Shown here: positions 1 to 12,573 of the stretch, piece after piece
Layout of the letters: each line of letters opens with the position of its first letter
Position numbering within the stretch: position 1 is the stretch's first letter
Assembly (NCBI GenBank): GCA_030998225.1
Contig: JAPYXD010000727.1
Location: 3,534,001-3,598,000, forward strand
DNA: 64,000 nt
Direction: 5' to 3'
Source of the DNA: Diplolepis rosae
Lineage: Eukaryota; Arthropoda; Insecta; Hymenoptera; Diplolepididae
The notes under the pieces: model-generated
Told to the model about the DNA's origin: nothing
The model's input: only the letters and a program-made list of their open reading frames with translations
The model's database searches: none
Position numbers and translations under genes: made by a program

Positions 1-176
1 GTTAAAAAATTGAATTTTGTATTTTTAATAGTATTTTTATTTTAATTTAGAATAATAATATACATCTTATAAAAAAATGTTGCGATCCGCTCGACAGACA
101 GACAGACTGAAAGTAATTTTTCACATGAAACCAATACTTTATCATATGATGGTGAGAATGTAAAAATTCTATTGTC
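1..176. repeat. Dispersed repeat family R1, 3' end fragment
   Basis: Carries the ACAGACAGACAGAC block followed by a tail ending 'gtgagaatgtaaaaa'. The same order is seen at about 18780-19752, and 30525-31118 and 53655-53870 share parts of it. A deletion joins the CAGACAGAC block directly to the tail here. Confidence 0.6.
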
Positions 177-1028
177 AAAAAAATAGCAAATAGTTGTAGT
201 GCTTTATAAAAGTTTCAACGAAATTCCAGTTTTGAAATCGCAGTCATTTGTAGAAAAGAACCCTTTGATGGTCGTTTTGTGGATACACGCGATACAAAGC
301 GGACGTTGACTGCTACAGTCATAAATTAAAAATAAAATTCTTTGTGATGGAGTGTTAAAGAAATAAAATTCGAAGGTTATTCTTATGCTTCAGTTAAATC
401 ATGAATTATGACAGTACCCAGGGCATATAAGAAAAAACCATAGAATTCTACCATGACATGAAGAAACTGACAATTGAAAACGATTGAATATAACTTAATG
501 TCAGGGGAATAATACCAGAATTCAATTCTAATCTATTCTATTTTCCAATTAAATTGATACAACTTTATTATTACACAAAAATCATATCAACATATACCTA
601 CTTCTATCCTTTAAAAACTATTGAATAACTAGCCAATTAATTTTTAAACTCTTAAATCATAAAAATTATAAAGTTTATTCATGCCTGAAAATTTAACTTC
701 ATATATGTGTACATTTAAATCCTTCGGAACGAAATATTAAACATAAAAAAATGATGTACGTAACAAAAAAATTTCTGCTTTCCCACAATACATTTCCTGA
801 GAACTTGTTATTTTAACAAAACAATAATAATTTTAGTAAAAACTCCAGGAAAAAATTCTCGAAAAATAAACATGTATATTCAGAATGAACAGCTTGGCAG
901 TAATCAAAGAGAAAAGGTGCATTCAGCACTTTTATCCTTTTCCCCTGATAACCAGAAAAGCGATGGCTCAAAACGTCCCACTCTAACCCCCGAACAGGGG
1001 CGAATAACTTAGACTAGCTTTTAAGAAT
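177..1028. other. No feature recognised
   Basis: AT-rich sequence with no coding frame, RNA gene or repeat arm that I can support. Confidence 0.4.
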
Positions 1029-1720
1029 AAACCTTTTCACCCTTTTTTTATACTTTTCCTTCTGATTCCCTACAATTTTTGTATTAACCTTGCTCTCAAT
1101 TTTATGTCTCTCTTTTAGTTTGCGAGATAATTTAACGAGTTCGTCTAGAAATGGCTTCTTTTGGTCAAACATTGCTAATTTTGGTTTCGCTCCAACAAAC
1201 TCGATTTTTAATTTGCATTCTTTTAAATGTAGCACTATGTGACTGCAACCAAAAATCGAAGTCCGTTTATATGTCTCTTTTTTAGTTTGCGAGATAATTC
1301 AACGAGTTCGTCCATAAATGGCTTCTTTTGGTCAAACTTTGCTAATTTTGGTTTCGCCCCGCAAAATCGATTTTTAATTTATATTGTTTTTTTACTGTAG
1401 CACTATATGACTGCAACCAAAAATCGAAGTCCGTTTATATGTCTCTTTTTTAGTTTGCGAGATAATTCAACGAGTTCGTCCATAAATGGCTTCTTTTGGT
1501 CAAACTTTGCTAATTTTGGTTTCGCCCCGCAAAATCGATTTTTAATTTATATTTTTTTTAATGTAGCACTATGCTTGCTTTTGTTAAACTTCAAAATTTT
1601 TTTAAGCAATAGAAAGTATATTTTTTTGGCGAAAATTACTATTTTGCATATTTTTAATTTTTTCTAAGCTCGTACGACAAAAAAAAATTCTTCACACGAG
1701 ATGTCACAAACTTCAGCCCA
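1029..1720. repeat. 168-bp tandem repeat, about three copies, ending in a terminal repeat
   Basis: A block starting atgtctc...agtttgcgagataat recurs at 1104, 1271 and 1439 (periods 167 and 168). The right end (about 1640-1720) matches the terminal repeat of the foldback element at 21784-22755, where the same internal unit also occurs in both orientations. Short frames across it are by-products of the repeat. Confidence 0.75.
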
Positions 1721-2092
1721 ATTACGATTTTTCGTTTTTCTTTGCTTTCTATTCATATTTATTAATTATAATTCTTTGCCCATCTTCCTTAGACGTTGAA
1801 TCTTTTTTTCGTTCTTTTCATTCATTTTAACCTCTTCCATATTTTAGTAATTTTAATCTCCATCTCCCCTTTCATCTTTCTTTTAACTTGTTTTTGAAGC
1901 CTTTAATTTGTTTACGGTCTGCCTCTTCGTTCTTTATCTTGCTTCAATCATTTGTCGAACCCTCTTCTTATTCTCTTCTCTCTTTTATTTATCTTTTAAT
2001 TTGGTTCTTTTTGGCAAAAATTTGTTCTCGGGCCGCAACAATGAAATTGGCATGGAACGGCCCTGACTTGGAGAGGTTGCGTGCATGGCTGG
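1721..2092. other. Pyrimidine-rich AT sequence upstream of the distal promoter
   Basis: Plus-strand T/C-rich sequence with no element I can name. It leads into the TATA box at 2093. Confidence 0.3.
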
Positions 2093-2098
2093 TATAAA
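2093..2098 (+). promoter_or_regulatory. TATA box of a candidate distal promoter
   Basis: TATAAA in the context GGTATAAATCCTGG at the upstream edge of a CpG-rich block, otherwise rare in this AT-rich window. A start site about 30 bases downstream (near 2123) would produce the leader ending at the 2672 donor. No clear arthropod initiator is visible at that distance. Confidence 0.45.
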
Positions 2099-2119
2099 TC
2101 CTGGTGGGGGGAAACGTGT

Positions 2120-2672
2120 CGCGAACGCGAACGCGAGATCGCTGTCCGCTCCTTCGTTCGTTCACTTGTTCGCTTTCGCTCATTCGTTCGTCCGGCTCGT
2201 ACCTCCGCTCGTGCCTTTCTTCTCTAGTTTCTTCTTTCGTGGATCCCCATCAAGAAGGAAGAATCTCCAGTTGAAATTGAAGACAGGAAGAACCACGCCG
2301 AGTGTGATCAGTGCGCGAGACGGACTCAACCCTTCTACTTTCTTTACCATTCAGTTTATTATTTGCCACTTTGCCGGTTCTTCAAACTTCGCACCGGTTC
2401 CAATTCTTCCTCTCTTTATTTTCTCTTTCCATTTATCTTTCAAATTCTCTTCCTTTCTTTCTTTAATACGCTCTTCCTCTCCACCTCTTTTTCTTCCCTT
2501 ATAACTTCTTCCCTTAATACTTCTTCTCATGTAAATCCTTCACTTTTCCACCTCTTTTTTTTATTTCCACCCTATTTCTTAATTCTTCTTTCGCCACTCC
2601 CACGTTCGCCAAGATTGTAAAGGTGCAGCTTCTATAATTCGCGTTCTCCACTCACCCACGTCAATATCGAAG
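2120..2672 (+). other. Candidate untranslated first exon ending at a strong splice donor
   Basis: GC- and CpG-rich at its 5' end (many TTCG/GCGA steps), then a long C/T-rich leader, ending at a consensus donor AG|GTAAGTG at 2672/2673. The open frames across it are pyrimidine-rich low complexity (Phe/Ser/Leu) and I do not call them protein. The only plus-strand gene downstream in the window is the ADAMTS gene. Its start-codon exon is preceded by a strong acceptor at 26451-26452 (pyrimidine tract then CTCAG). A 23.8-kb 5'UTR intron joining the two is therefore plausible. It could also belong to a noncoding RNA. Confidence 0.4.
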
Positions 2673-4131
2673 GTAAGTGACTTCTTCCTTACCTCATTAA
2701 ACTATCATCCTATAATGTAAAGTTGAAAAAGACTCGAAACTCATAATATATGCTAAATGCTCGTTAAAGGGCTTGAATTAAGGCAACCCTTTTCCTGGGA
2801 CTTTCGAAACGAATCAATTGCCTAGTATCTTCGGAGGACACCAAAGAATAGATCGAGTGACAGTCAATGACCGTAACGACTTCTTTTGAACGTGTCGAGT
2901 ATTAGTGGCAAAGGAGCCCAACACGTTCAAGTTGGAATAATTATTATTCTTGACTAATCAGCTTTGAATTGAACACTTGTCAACGTGTCACATTGTATTT
3001 GGAGACTGAATAAGAAAAACGTGGGTCGTCTTCGGCAGTAGTACAATATCTCTTTGCGCACACAGAAACACCCCCTCCTTCCTTTCACGCTTAATTTGCA
3101 TTATTTGCATTATTCAGATAAGACAATGTGTGGATTTCATTTTTCCTCTTTATTCTTTTCTTCTTCTATTCTTCTTCTTTTTCCGTTTTTTCAGTCTTCA
3201 ATTCGTAGGCGCCTTCCGGGTTGCGAAACCATTCATAAAATTCACAAATACATACGTCTAATTTAAATAATGGAAGCCATAGGCGACAATGAGATATTGT
3301 TCCCTTCTTAACGAGATGGGGATTAAGTCTTGACATTATTGTAATTCATTCGCAAACAATGGGTCTCTTACTTTGCTTGTATAGATCTTATCTTGTTAGA
3401 ATTTAAAAGCTTTCTTCACAATATTAGGAATAATGATAATTTTAAGAAAATACGTAAAGTACCTGAAACAAATATAAAACCACATTTCATTCAATTAATA
3501 TGCACTTGATTAATATTTTTAAAAGTCTGAGTGCCATATGCGTGGTTATTATCTGTAAGCTAAATGATTTGTAAATAAGACGTGAATATGAACTTTTCAC
3601 GTACTAGATAAATAAAATCGATACATTGCAGAGAATTGAATAGGTTGAAAAGACATGAACACGTTTAATCTATATATGGTTAGTATTTGAAGCATGACAT
3701 CGAGACTATTAAAATACCTTTACATTGAAATATGACTTGTCATAAACTTACAATTTAGATACAGTACAGCTTTACAATCTATTTCTCTCTGCATGTAAAT
3801 TTGCAACACCCTCTTTAGTCCATAAAGATTTCCTATCATGATTCCTAATTTATTACGAGTCGTCTTGCTACCAACAAGAACCCTCTCAACTTTTCAACAA
3901 AATAACATCAAGAATTCCTATTTTATTATCTTGGCTACACTTCTAAGAAATGTACCAATCTGTAGGGCTACATGATTTCAGACATGGATCATAAACTCAG
4001 ATAGCTTGTCGCAGTCTGTTGCACCTCCTCAATTTATTAGGGTAAATTAAACTTAATCTAGAGCTCTTAAAATTAATGTGCGTTGATTATATTAATTTAA
4101 CTTCTCATAAACGGTTATGAGTTTAATTTGT
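2673..4131. other. Single-copy sequence, no gene seen
   Basis: If the distal first exon is real this is the start of its intron. No repeat arm, RNA gene or coding exon is visible. Confidence 0.35.
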
Positions 4132-5185
4132 ATATGGGGCAAAATTTGCTAAATGTAGCAGCCTAAAATTTGATGTCTCCAATTTTTTTGAAACTCCACT
4201 GAATTGTAGTCCTAGTGAACCTTTTTTAATCTTCCGAAGGAGACAGTTTTAGCACGGCTGGTTGTCAACTTACAGGGGTTCAAATTTTCGATGTTTTAAC
4301 AGGCGCACCGTTATTCAATCAATCATAACTTCTGCTAAAGTTAATCAATTTAATTTTTATACGAGTGTTTTTAAACGTTTTTCAATAAGACTTCCGATAA
4401 AAATAATGATTTAGTAATAAAAAAAATATTTCATGCTCATTTTCCCATTTTAAACACTTATAAGGCTCATAGAGGATTCTTGCGCTCGGCTGCCGCGCAA
4501 CGAGCTGCTATACAGTGTAAATAAGCATTTCGTAGGTCTTATTGTGTCCATTAATATTATTATAATATAATTATCTTGAATTTTGGCGAGCTGTCGAATT
4601 TTGTTTCGAATGTCTCCACTAGAAACAAATGAAAAATATTTAGTTCAGTCTTTGCTTTAAATAATTTTAAAAAATGAATGAAAAACAATTTGCAGCAATG
4701 AAAATTTTAAAAAACATATTTAAAAAGTATACTATAACTATTGCTGTATTATAATGATATTAATGGACATAATAAGATCTACGAAGTGCTTATTTACACT
4801 GCATAGCAGCTCGCGGTGCGGTAGCCCAGCGCAAAAATCCTCTATAAGTCTTATAAGTGTTTAAAATGGGAAAATGAACATGAAATATTTTTTTATTACT
4901 TAATCATTACTTTTATCGGAAATCTTATAAAAAAAAACGTTTAAAAAACACTCGTATAAAAATTAAATTGATTAACTTTAGCAGAAGTTATAATTGATTG
5001 AATAACGGCGCGCCTCTTAAAACATCGAAAATTTGAACCCCTGTAAGTTGACAACCAGCCGTACTGAAACTGTCTTCTTTGGAGGATTAAAAAAGATCCA
5101 CTAGGACTACAATTCAGTGGAGTTTCGAAAAAATTAAAGACATCAAATTTTTAAGCGGGTACACTTTGCAAATTTTGCCCCATAT
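4132..5185. mobile_element. 1.05-kb foldback element
   Basis: Near-perfect palindrome: arms of about 430 bp (4132-4565 and 4750-5185) around a loop of about 185 bp, ends ATATGGGGCAAAATTTGC and its complement. It codes for no transposase. The arms include the GC-richer hairpin sequence around 4490-4510 and its mirror near 4810-4830. It looks like a non-autonomous DNA transposon or an inverted duplication. Confidence 0.8.
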
Positions 5186-5224
5186 TCCTTATACACGACG
5201 AGTATCTTTCTAAAAAGAAAGTGA

Positions 5225-5350
5225 TATCCCTGTTGAAAATTTCCACGTTCGTATATCAACGTAAGAATTTGGAAGAGGATTAAATCAACGTTAAAATGTT
5301 GTTCCAAATTTTCAAGTTGATATAAACGTGAACATTTTTAATAGGGATGT
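5225..5350. mobile_element. 125-bp palindromic MITE-like element
   Basis: Arms of about 50 bp beginning TATCCCTGTTGAAAATTTCC and mirrored at the right end (AAAAATGTT...ATAGGGA). Arms are diverged. Confidence 0.5.
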
Positions 5351-6829
5351 AAAAGAATATTTAAGCCAGTCTTTTGGATTATAGATATTATAGTTTTAAT
5401 AACTTCGTGATTTCGGGTTTACATGAAAGTGATATAATCAGAATGTGAAGATAGATTTTGGAGTTACGCGAGTTTTGTCTTAGAGCGTCAGTTATACTCT
5501 CCTCTCTACCCAATTACACTAATTTAAAACGCAAGTGCATCTACATTCCGAGCGTATGAAACCTGAAACTGAGAAATTCAGATTCGTTCGCCCACATGTA
5601 AAGTAAATCATTTATTTTGCAGTTACTATGTTTACACTTTTTAATTAGACTAAAAGTAAACTATTAAGAGTTATCGTTAAAAAAAGGACTGCTTATAATT
5701 ATTGAATCGAGAAATAAAATCTGATAATTTAAAAGACGCTTCACAGTTTGATGATATGAATAAAACAAAAGACGTGCATTTTATTATTATGTTGTGCTTC
5801 ATGAATATCTATTTAAATTTACAGTAAATTTGTACATCATTTGTTCCAAGGATAAGGTTTTAAATAATGTACTAATAATTTTTTTATTTTAAAATAAAAA
5901 TTATAAAATGTTCTTTATTTACTATCAGCATAATATTGACATATTTGTAATTAACATTAATAAAATAATCAGAATTGTAAAAACAAAAAATCTAGTATAA
6001 CTGACAGTCGTAACAAAAAGTTTAAGGGGATACAATTTTCATATTATGCTAATTAAAAATGATATGAAAGAAGATTAAGCAGAAGATATTACTTCCTTTA
6101 AAATTAATGTGATAAAATATGAATAGAAGTTGGTTGAGAGCCAGGTTCGCCGGAAAGTACGCCAGATGCATGACTTTTTTTGCGACAATCGCAGCCTCTC
6201 TCAATTTGGTCGTAGTTCTATATTTAGTTTCAATTGATATTGCGTCAAGCATTACCTAATTTGCAAATGTCCACTACTTTTATCATAATTCGCTTTCTAT
6301 CACTTTAAAAGTTATGTTAGAACACTCCGGAAGTCGAATAATAAAATTATGTCAATTCGATCATCTAATCCTATCTTTTTCCTATTATCACGTTCAATAA
6401 TAAAATTGTCAAATATAAAATGCATATTTGAAGTAAGGACGTTTCTACCTTTGCTTTACTATTTAAAAACCTTTTCTGCTAATTTTGGTTGCGTTTAATC
6501 GAATTTTCTTAATTGGTCTGAATTAAATAGGAGTTTTTGTATTATATGGATATAAAGTGCATCAAAAAAGAAATATCAGAAAAGTAGAATCATATAATAG
6601 AACTGGAAGTGAATTTCTAACATTGAATATTTTAATATTCATAGCAGCTTTATAAGCCGCCAACAATGATTTTATATTTCTTTCTCTTCGAAGACACAGT
6701 CCTGAATTATAGATTCTTTTATGGATCACTCAATCTACTGAGGCTCTCGTCGTAAATTTACTGACATCGACACATACATAATGAAACAAAATCAGTTTAT
6801 ACATTAGGTTTTGAAGACAGAGAAAAATA
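5351..6829. other. AT-rich sequence, no gene seen
   Basis: No supported coding frame; short frames have no recognisable product. Confidence 0.35.
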
Positions 6830-7705
6830 TCACCTCAAAAGTAAATTCGAACTCGTATCATAACAAATTCAAATTCATCTTAACGTCCAAACAATAGTAT
6901 AATTCAAAATTTCAAGAATCCAAAACTATTCGAACCCTTAAAATACAAAAAAAGACAAAATTTGGACGAAAAAAAATTCTTAAAATAAACGATTATGAGA
7001 AACCAACAAAAAAGGAGGATAGAAGAAAGAAAAAAAAGTCAACCTTTCAAAACCCCTTCCTTCTTTCTTCCTCAAAGTACAAAAAACGACCAAATTAAGA
7101 CTAAAAAAATTTCCTAGGATCAACGATTATGAGAAACCAATAAAAAAGGAGGAAAGAAAAAAGAAAGCAACCTTCCAAAACCCCTTCCTTCTTTTTCTTC
7201 CTTTCGTCCTCTTTTGTCTTTATTACCCACAATCATCTACATAAAAAGTAATAGGCCGAAGTAAACTCAAATTCATCTCAACATCCAAACAAAAGTATAA
7301 TTCAAAATTCCAAGAATTTGAAACTGTTGGAACCCTCAAAATACAAAAAACGACCAGGTTTGGACGAAAAAATTTCTTAAAATAAACGATTATGAGAAAC
7401 CAACAAAGAAGGAGGAAAGAAAAAAGAAGGCAAACTTCTAAAACTCCTTCTTTCTTCCTTCATCAGAATGCAACAAACGACCAAATTTGGACTAAACAAA
7501 TTTCCTAGAATCAACCATTATGAGAAACCAATAAAAAAGGAGGAACGAAGAAAGAAAGTAGCCTTTCAAAACCCCTTCCTTCTTTTTCTTTCCTCCTTTT
7601 TTGTTGGTTTCTCATAATCGTTGATCCTAGGAAATTTTTTTGGTCCTTTCGTCTTTTTTTGTATTTTGAGGGTTCAAACGGATTCGAACTTTTGAAATTT
7701 TGAAA
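6830..7705. repeat. Composite tandem and inverted repeat (AAACCAACAAAAAAGGAGGA family)
   Basis: A unit of about 395 bp is repeated directly (6875 and 7269). Inside it a sub-unit with 'gagaaaccaayaaa.aaggagga' recurs at 6998, 7131, 7394 and 7522, and inverted near 7600. The outer ends are inverted repeats sharing the 'aaaatatcacct' end. A further partial copy lies at about 31480-31735. Confidence 0.65.
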
Positions 7706-7978
7706 AATATCACCTGGCCATAGGGATTAGGAAGAATGTAGTTGGAAAAAAGGAGTGTCTGACACGAGGGAAACTTGTTGTTTCTAGTTGAACCATTGTT
7801 ACAGCAACATGATTTGTAGCCACAGTACCCATATTCTGAATACCTAGTCGTGGCGACTAGTTAACGTCGTTGAAATTGTCCTTAACTCTTAAATCTCGCT
7901 ATGAGAACTTGAAACGTTGAGTTCTCATGGCTAGAATAACTTAGTCGCTATAAACCAGGCAAGGACAGTCGATTTTTA

Positions 7979-8166
7979 CACTGAGAAAAAAATGCTATTG
8001 AATCAAAAGCATTTCTTTCCAAAAGCATGTATATCATGGATTCAAATCAATATGCTATAGAATTAGTAACATATTTATTGGTTCTTGTAGTATATTTTTA
8101 TGAATTAATAGTATACATGCTTTTGGAAAGAAATGCTTTTGATTCAATAGCATTTTTTTCTCAGTG
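7979..8166. mobile_element. 188-bp MITE with TA target duplication
   Basis: Terminal inverted repeats of about 56 bp start CACTGAGAAAAAAATGCTAT. TA flanks both ends (7977-7978, 8167-8168). This is typical of a Tc1/mariner-mobilised miniature element. Confidence 0.85.
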
Positions 8167-8345
8167 TAGTATTAAGAAATCGTACCGATGATAACTGCCT
8201 ACATTTATGGAAACGAGAAAAGACTAGTCTCAGCTACGCTCCGTAAAAAATAATTAAAAACATTTTAATTTCGCATTATCAACATATTATTAATTGAAAT
8301 TATATTATGTATAAGACGTTTCAATCGAAGGAATTAGTATTATTA

Positions 8346-8789
8346 CACTGTTAGAAATTTCTACCATAATTTCCCGAAACACGTGACTGGAGTTTTATTC
8401 AGTTACAGTTTCTAAAAATTAAGATAGAAGTTCAGAAAATTCATTTACGTTTTAGTAAATTTAAGAAACAATTTATTAATTTTCAGTTACAAAGTGTTAA
8501 ATATACTGGTACTTGTATCTAGAAATTCTGAAACTTGTAAACATGTAATTTTACATTTTGGGTAACTGAAATTTTATGCAGTCACATTTAACTGAAAATT
8601 TTGTTACAGTTTGGTAGTTTTAAGATACATTTTATAAAAATTCATAATATTAAGACAAATTTCAGAATATTCAGTGCATTTTTCGCAATTTTAAGATACA
8701 TTTACTCAAAAACATCATAAATATCGTCAAATTTAACGTTACCTTTGTAACATAAAAATTTTGTAAATTTCCGAACATTTCTAACAGTG
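8346..8789. mobile_element. MITE family CACTGTTAGAAATTTC, copy 1
   Basis: Ends CACTGTTAGAAATTTC and its inverted form ...TTTCTAACAGTG. Internal sequence is shared with 31812-32281. The left flank is TA and the right flank TT, so the duplication may have decayed. Confidence 0.7.
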
Positions 8790-9178
8790 TTCATTTGTCA
8801 CAATATTACCATACAGAAATGGAAATGTAAAATAATATTGCAAATTTGACACGTATTCTAAACTCAAAATGGACGAAAAAATTTGGATTCATTGGATGGA
8901 TAAAAATGCAATTAAAACAGTTTCAAAATCCTCGTAAATTGTTTCAATTGATGATTATTTTCTCATTTTTCTACTTTATAGTTTAAATTATGATAAATCC
9001 AAGTTATAAATATGCAAAGTTCATGCTACTTTTTCCGGATAAAAATTATAGAAACATAAATATAGCAGGACTGAATACAATTATAGGATCTGGTTACTAG
9101 GACCAGGTAAAAACCTCTCAACGTCTCTCCTATGCCTAGGATTTTTTCTCAGTGCACTTTGCCTTTTTTCAAGAAGAA

Positions 9179-9630
9179 CACAGGTCTACAAAATATAAGG
9201 TTGTGATTGTTATAGAAATACCGATAGTTATTTCCGAAGTAATTTTTGGCGTAGAAATAAGAATGAAAAAACAAATTTGACGTCCTATCATTTTTTTCCC
9301 GCCATATATCGGTCATTTCGAAACCTGCAATTTTTTTTCCAACGGAGATATCTCCGGTTAGAAAAATTAAAATAATACATGTAAATTGTTAAATGGAAAG
9401 CTGAAAAGTGGCTCTTTTTGGCGGTTTCTTATATTTAAAAAATAATAAAAATTCGTAAAGTTATCAATGCTCAAATATAGCGAAAAACCGTATTTTTCGC
9501 ACTTTTAGGTTAGAATTACTCGAAAACCTAACGTGATGGAGAAATTTTGAGGTAGGATTCGGTTTCTGCGCCCAAAATTACTTCGGAAATGTACCTCAGC
9601 TACTCCATAACAAAACCATGTAGACCTGTG
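9179..9630. mobile_element. 450-bp inverted-repeat element (CACAGGTCTACA ends)
   Basis: Ends CACAGGTCTACA and TGTAGACCTGTG, with a second matching inner block (TTTCCGAAGTAATTTT) on both sides. Noncoding. Confidence 0.65.
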
Positions 9631-10436
9631 GCATCATATAAAAAAGTGATATATCTAATTTTAAAAGCAGGAGAAAGATTGGCTTCTTTAGTTATTATTT
9701 CAATTAATTGAAAATGATGACCTCCCTGGCCCTTCGTCAAATCGAGAGTTCAAATTCAATAGCAGTTGAAATAAAAGTCCTGATACCTATTTCTTCACAC
9801 TGAATGTTTCTCAAAGCGATGAAGCCTGCAACCATCAATCAAAATGAAATGATTGACCTTCCTCTGATAAGTTGTCTACAAACATATTAAGAAATTACTT
9901 CTTAATACTTTTGTCGTATCGATCTTATCAATTCGAATCCCATCCAATCCGAATGAAAGCTTTTAGTCTGGCAAAATTTGACATGTTGTAAAATATTCAA
10001 ATATCTTGACCCGAAGTATTCCTAAGAATTGATGTGTATGCCACAGCGAAGCAACGAGTGGAAACATCAGCATCGTTGCAACTTGGAAGACATATCTGCA
10101 TAGCCGGTTATGGTGTAACATCCGTATAATTGATCTTGAGACCTGCCGTTTTTCAACCTTCAACCAAGGGTCCACATTTGATGATCGTGTGATATACTTT
10201 GAGAGCTGGAAGAGATAGTTGTGGGTCCTGCACTTAGTTCTTAAATTCGATGACCCCTGAGACCTACGTTTCGCGCCAATCGCACGATTTCTTTCATTTC
10301 TTAACTTCTCTCTTCAACAAAACTACCTACTCTCTTATCTTCGGATATTATGTTATTTATACACTTATAAATATATACTACACGATAATCTACTCCAATC
10401 TCACTACCGAATCCATCTTCTTTTTAAGGCGATATC
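9631..10436. other. Single-copy sequence, no gene seen
   Basis: The two short open frames here (one on each strand) show no recognisable domain and I do not call them genes. Confidence 0.3.
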
Positions 10437-10652
10437 ATGTACTTACAATTTTGAACGTTCATTGAACGATGATAAAAAAATTTTCTTTTAAAACAAAATT
10501 AATTATTATGTCTATATTTAGAGCCTTTCAAATATATAATCTGTTATTGAATATACGCTACTTTTTAATTTGATGGAGAAGAAACTAATCATTTCGTTTA
10601 AAAAAAAAAATAGTTTTCATCGTTCAATGAACATTCAAAACTTTAGGTACAT
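10437..10652. mobile_element. 215-bp MITE, ATGTACTTACA family, copy 1
   Basis: Terminal inverted repeats of about 33 bp containing GAACGTTCATTGAACGATG. A second copy is at 35361-35575. Noncoding interior. Confidence 0.75.
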
Positions 10653-10661
10653 GGCTATATC

Positions 10662-12573
10662 AGTCTCTTGCTGCACTGTTCAAAATGTTATTAAATTTAA
10701 TAGACTTTAATATGCAAATGGTAAATTAAAATTAATAGATTTGTATATTATAAAAAATGAATATACATTCATATTAAATTTAATAATTTTTAAATCAAAA
10801 TATATTAAAATTAAAAAATATTATTTAAATGTATACACATGTGTATTCAAATTGAAACCAAGGTCTGTATTTTTTAAGATGAAAGTATTTTAAATTTAAT
10901 ATACGTTACTAAAAAAACTTCCATTACATATAATTGAAGTTTAATACAGAAATTTCTAAAAGTGCGTATTTGTTTCCAAGCTTTCATCGAACACTTCATT
11001 TCTTTTATCAAGACCGGTATACTAGTGTGCTTTTAGAAAATGTATCCATCCACTTACTCCCCTTCGATCTATTTGAACAGAAATCCATTCTTATAGCTTT
11101 AATACAGAAGATACACTGTTAAAAATCTTATTAATTTTAATAGACTCTAATATACAAGTGGTAAATTAAAATTAATAGATTTGTATATTATGAAACATTA
11201 ATATATATTCATATGGAATTTAATAACTTTTCAATTAAAATATATTAAAATTAACAAATATTACTAACCCTTCGTAGGTACACGTATTTTTACTGGCACC
11301 GTGGGTACACGTGGCCTAAAAAGTTCAGGCACTTATTTTTTCATGAAAAAGGTCTTCAAAAAATTTCTCAATATTCTGAAATACTCTTTGGGGATCCTAT
11401 TTCATGTTCTAATAGGTTTTGTAGCAATTTGATTACCGATTGTTTATTTATAACAATTTATTCCGATGAAAATATTTCACTTTAAAATTTCGTCATGTCC
11501 CTTTAGGACACGTGTATCTACGAAGGGTTAAAATGAATACACATGTGTATTAAAATTAAAATAAAAGTTTGTATTTTTTTAAGATTAAAGTATTTTAAAT
11601 TTAATATACGATAAATAAGAAAAATTTCCATAAGATGTAATGGAAATGGAAATAAAAATTTTATTAATTTTAATAGACTTTAATATACAGTGGTAAATTA
11701 AAATTAATAGATTTGTATATTATGAAAAATTAATGTACATTCATATTAAATAAAATAACTTTTCAATAAAAATATATTAAAATTACCAAACATTATTAAA
11801 ATATATACACAAGTGTATTTAAATTCAAATTAAAGTTTGTATTTTTTCAGGATTAAAGTATTTTGAATTTAATATACGTTACTGAAAAAAACTTTCATTA
11901 CATTTAATGAAAGTTTAGTATTTAGTAGAGAAATTTCTAAAAATGTACATTTTTATAGAAAAAAATCTATTTCAAATTAGGCAGTATTGAATTAGAAGGT
12001 AATAAATTTTGGAAATAAATAATTTTTAATCTTAAAAATCATTAAATTTATTCTGCCAATTAATTTACAATTAATTTCTCATGAATATTAATAATCACTT
12101 TATTAACTAATTAAGAAGTTTAGTTCTCAAGAATTTTTAAAATGCAGGTATTTATAAAGTGAAATGATTATATATTTCGTTTGGTTCCATGGTAATGCTA
12201 TTGAAACTACATTACTTGAAATGCACAAATTACTGGAAATATTTTTATCATTTTAATTTTAATAAAAACTAGAAATTATTAAAATTTTAGCAACACTCAA
12301 AATTTTGTTAGATTCATTCGAATGGAAGTTTTTTCAGTAACTTATATCAAACTTAAAATACTATTATTTAAAAAAATACAAACTTTTATTTGAATTTTAA
12401 TACACATGTGTATATATTTTAATAATGTTTGTTAATTTTAAAATATTTTGATTAAAAAGTTATTAAATTCCATATGAATGTATATTGATATTTCATAATA
12501 TACAAATCTATTAATTTTAATTTACCACTTGTATATTAAAGTCTATTTAAATTAATAAGATTTTTAACAGTGC
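10662..12573. repeat. Cluster of AT-rich CACTGTTAAAAAT elements
   Basis: The same AT-rich end (taatagactttaatatac ... ggtaaattaaaattaatag) occurs in direct orientation at about 10664, 11114 and 11656 and inverted at about 12400-12572. The outer pair 11114/12572 would make one element with inverted repeats of about 180 bp. Between the last copies (11905-12335) lies a segment duplicated at 16130-16830. Confidence 0.6.
11268..11527. mobile_element. 260-bp element with CCCTTCGTAG ends inserted in the cluster
   Basis: Inverted ends CCCTTCGTAGGTACACGT and its diverged complement. The right flank is TTAA and the left CTAA, consistent with a decayed TTAA duplication of piggyBac type. It interrupts one of the CACTGTTAAAAAT copies. 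Confidence 0.65.

Noticed and set aside
1029..1600. Regularly spaced repeats resembling a CRISPR array
   Set aside because: Units are 168-bp direct tandem copies with no unique spacers, and the genome is eukaryotic.
2085..2620. Open frames of 139 and 85 codons in the 2-kb block
   Set aside because: Composition is pyrimidine-run low complexity (Phe, Ser, Leu), no domain, and the block reads better as an untranslated exon.
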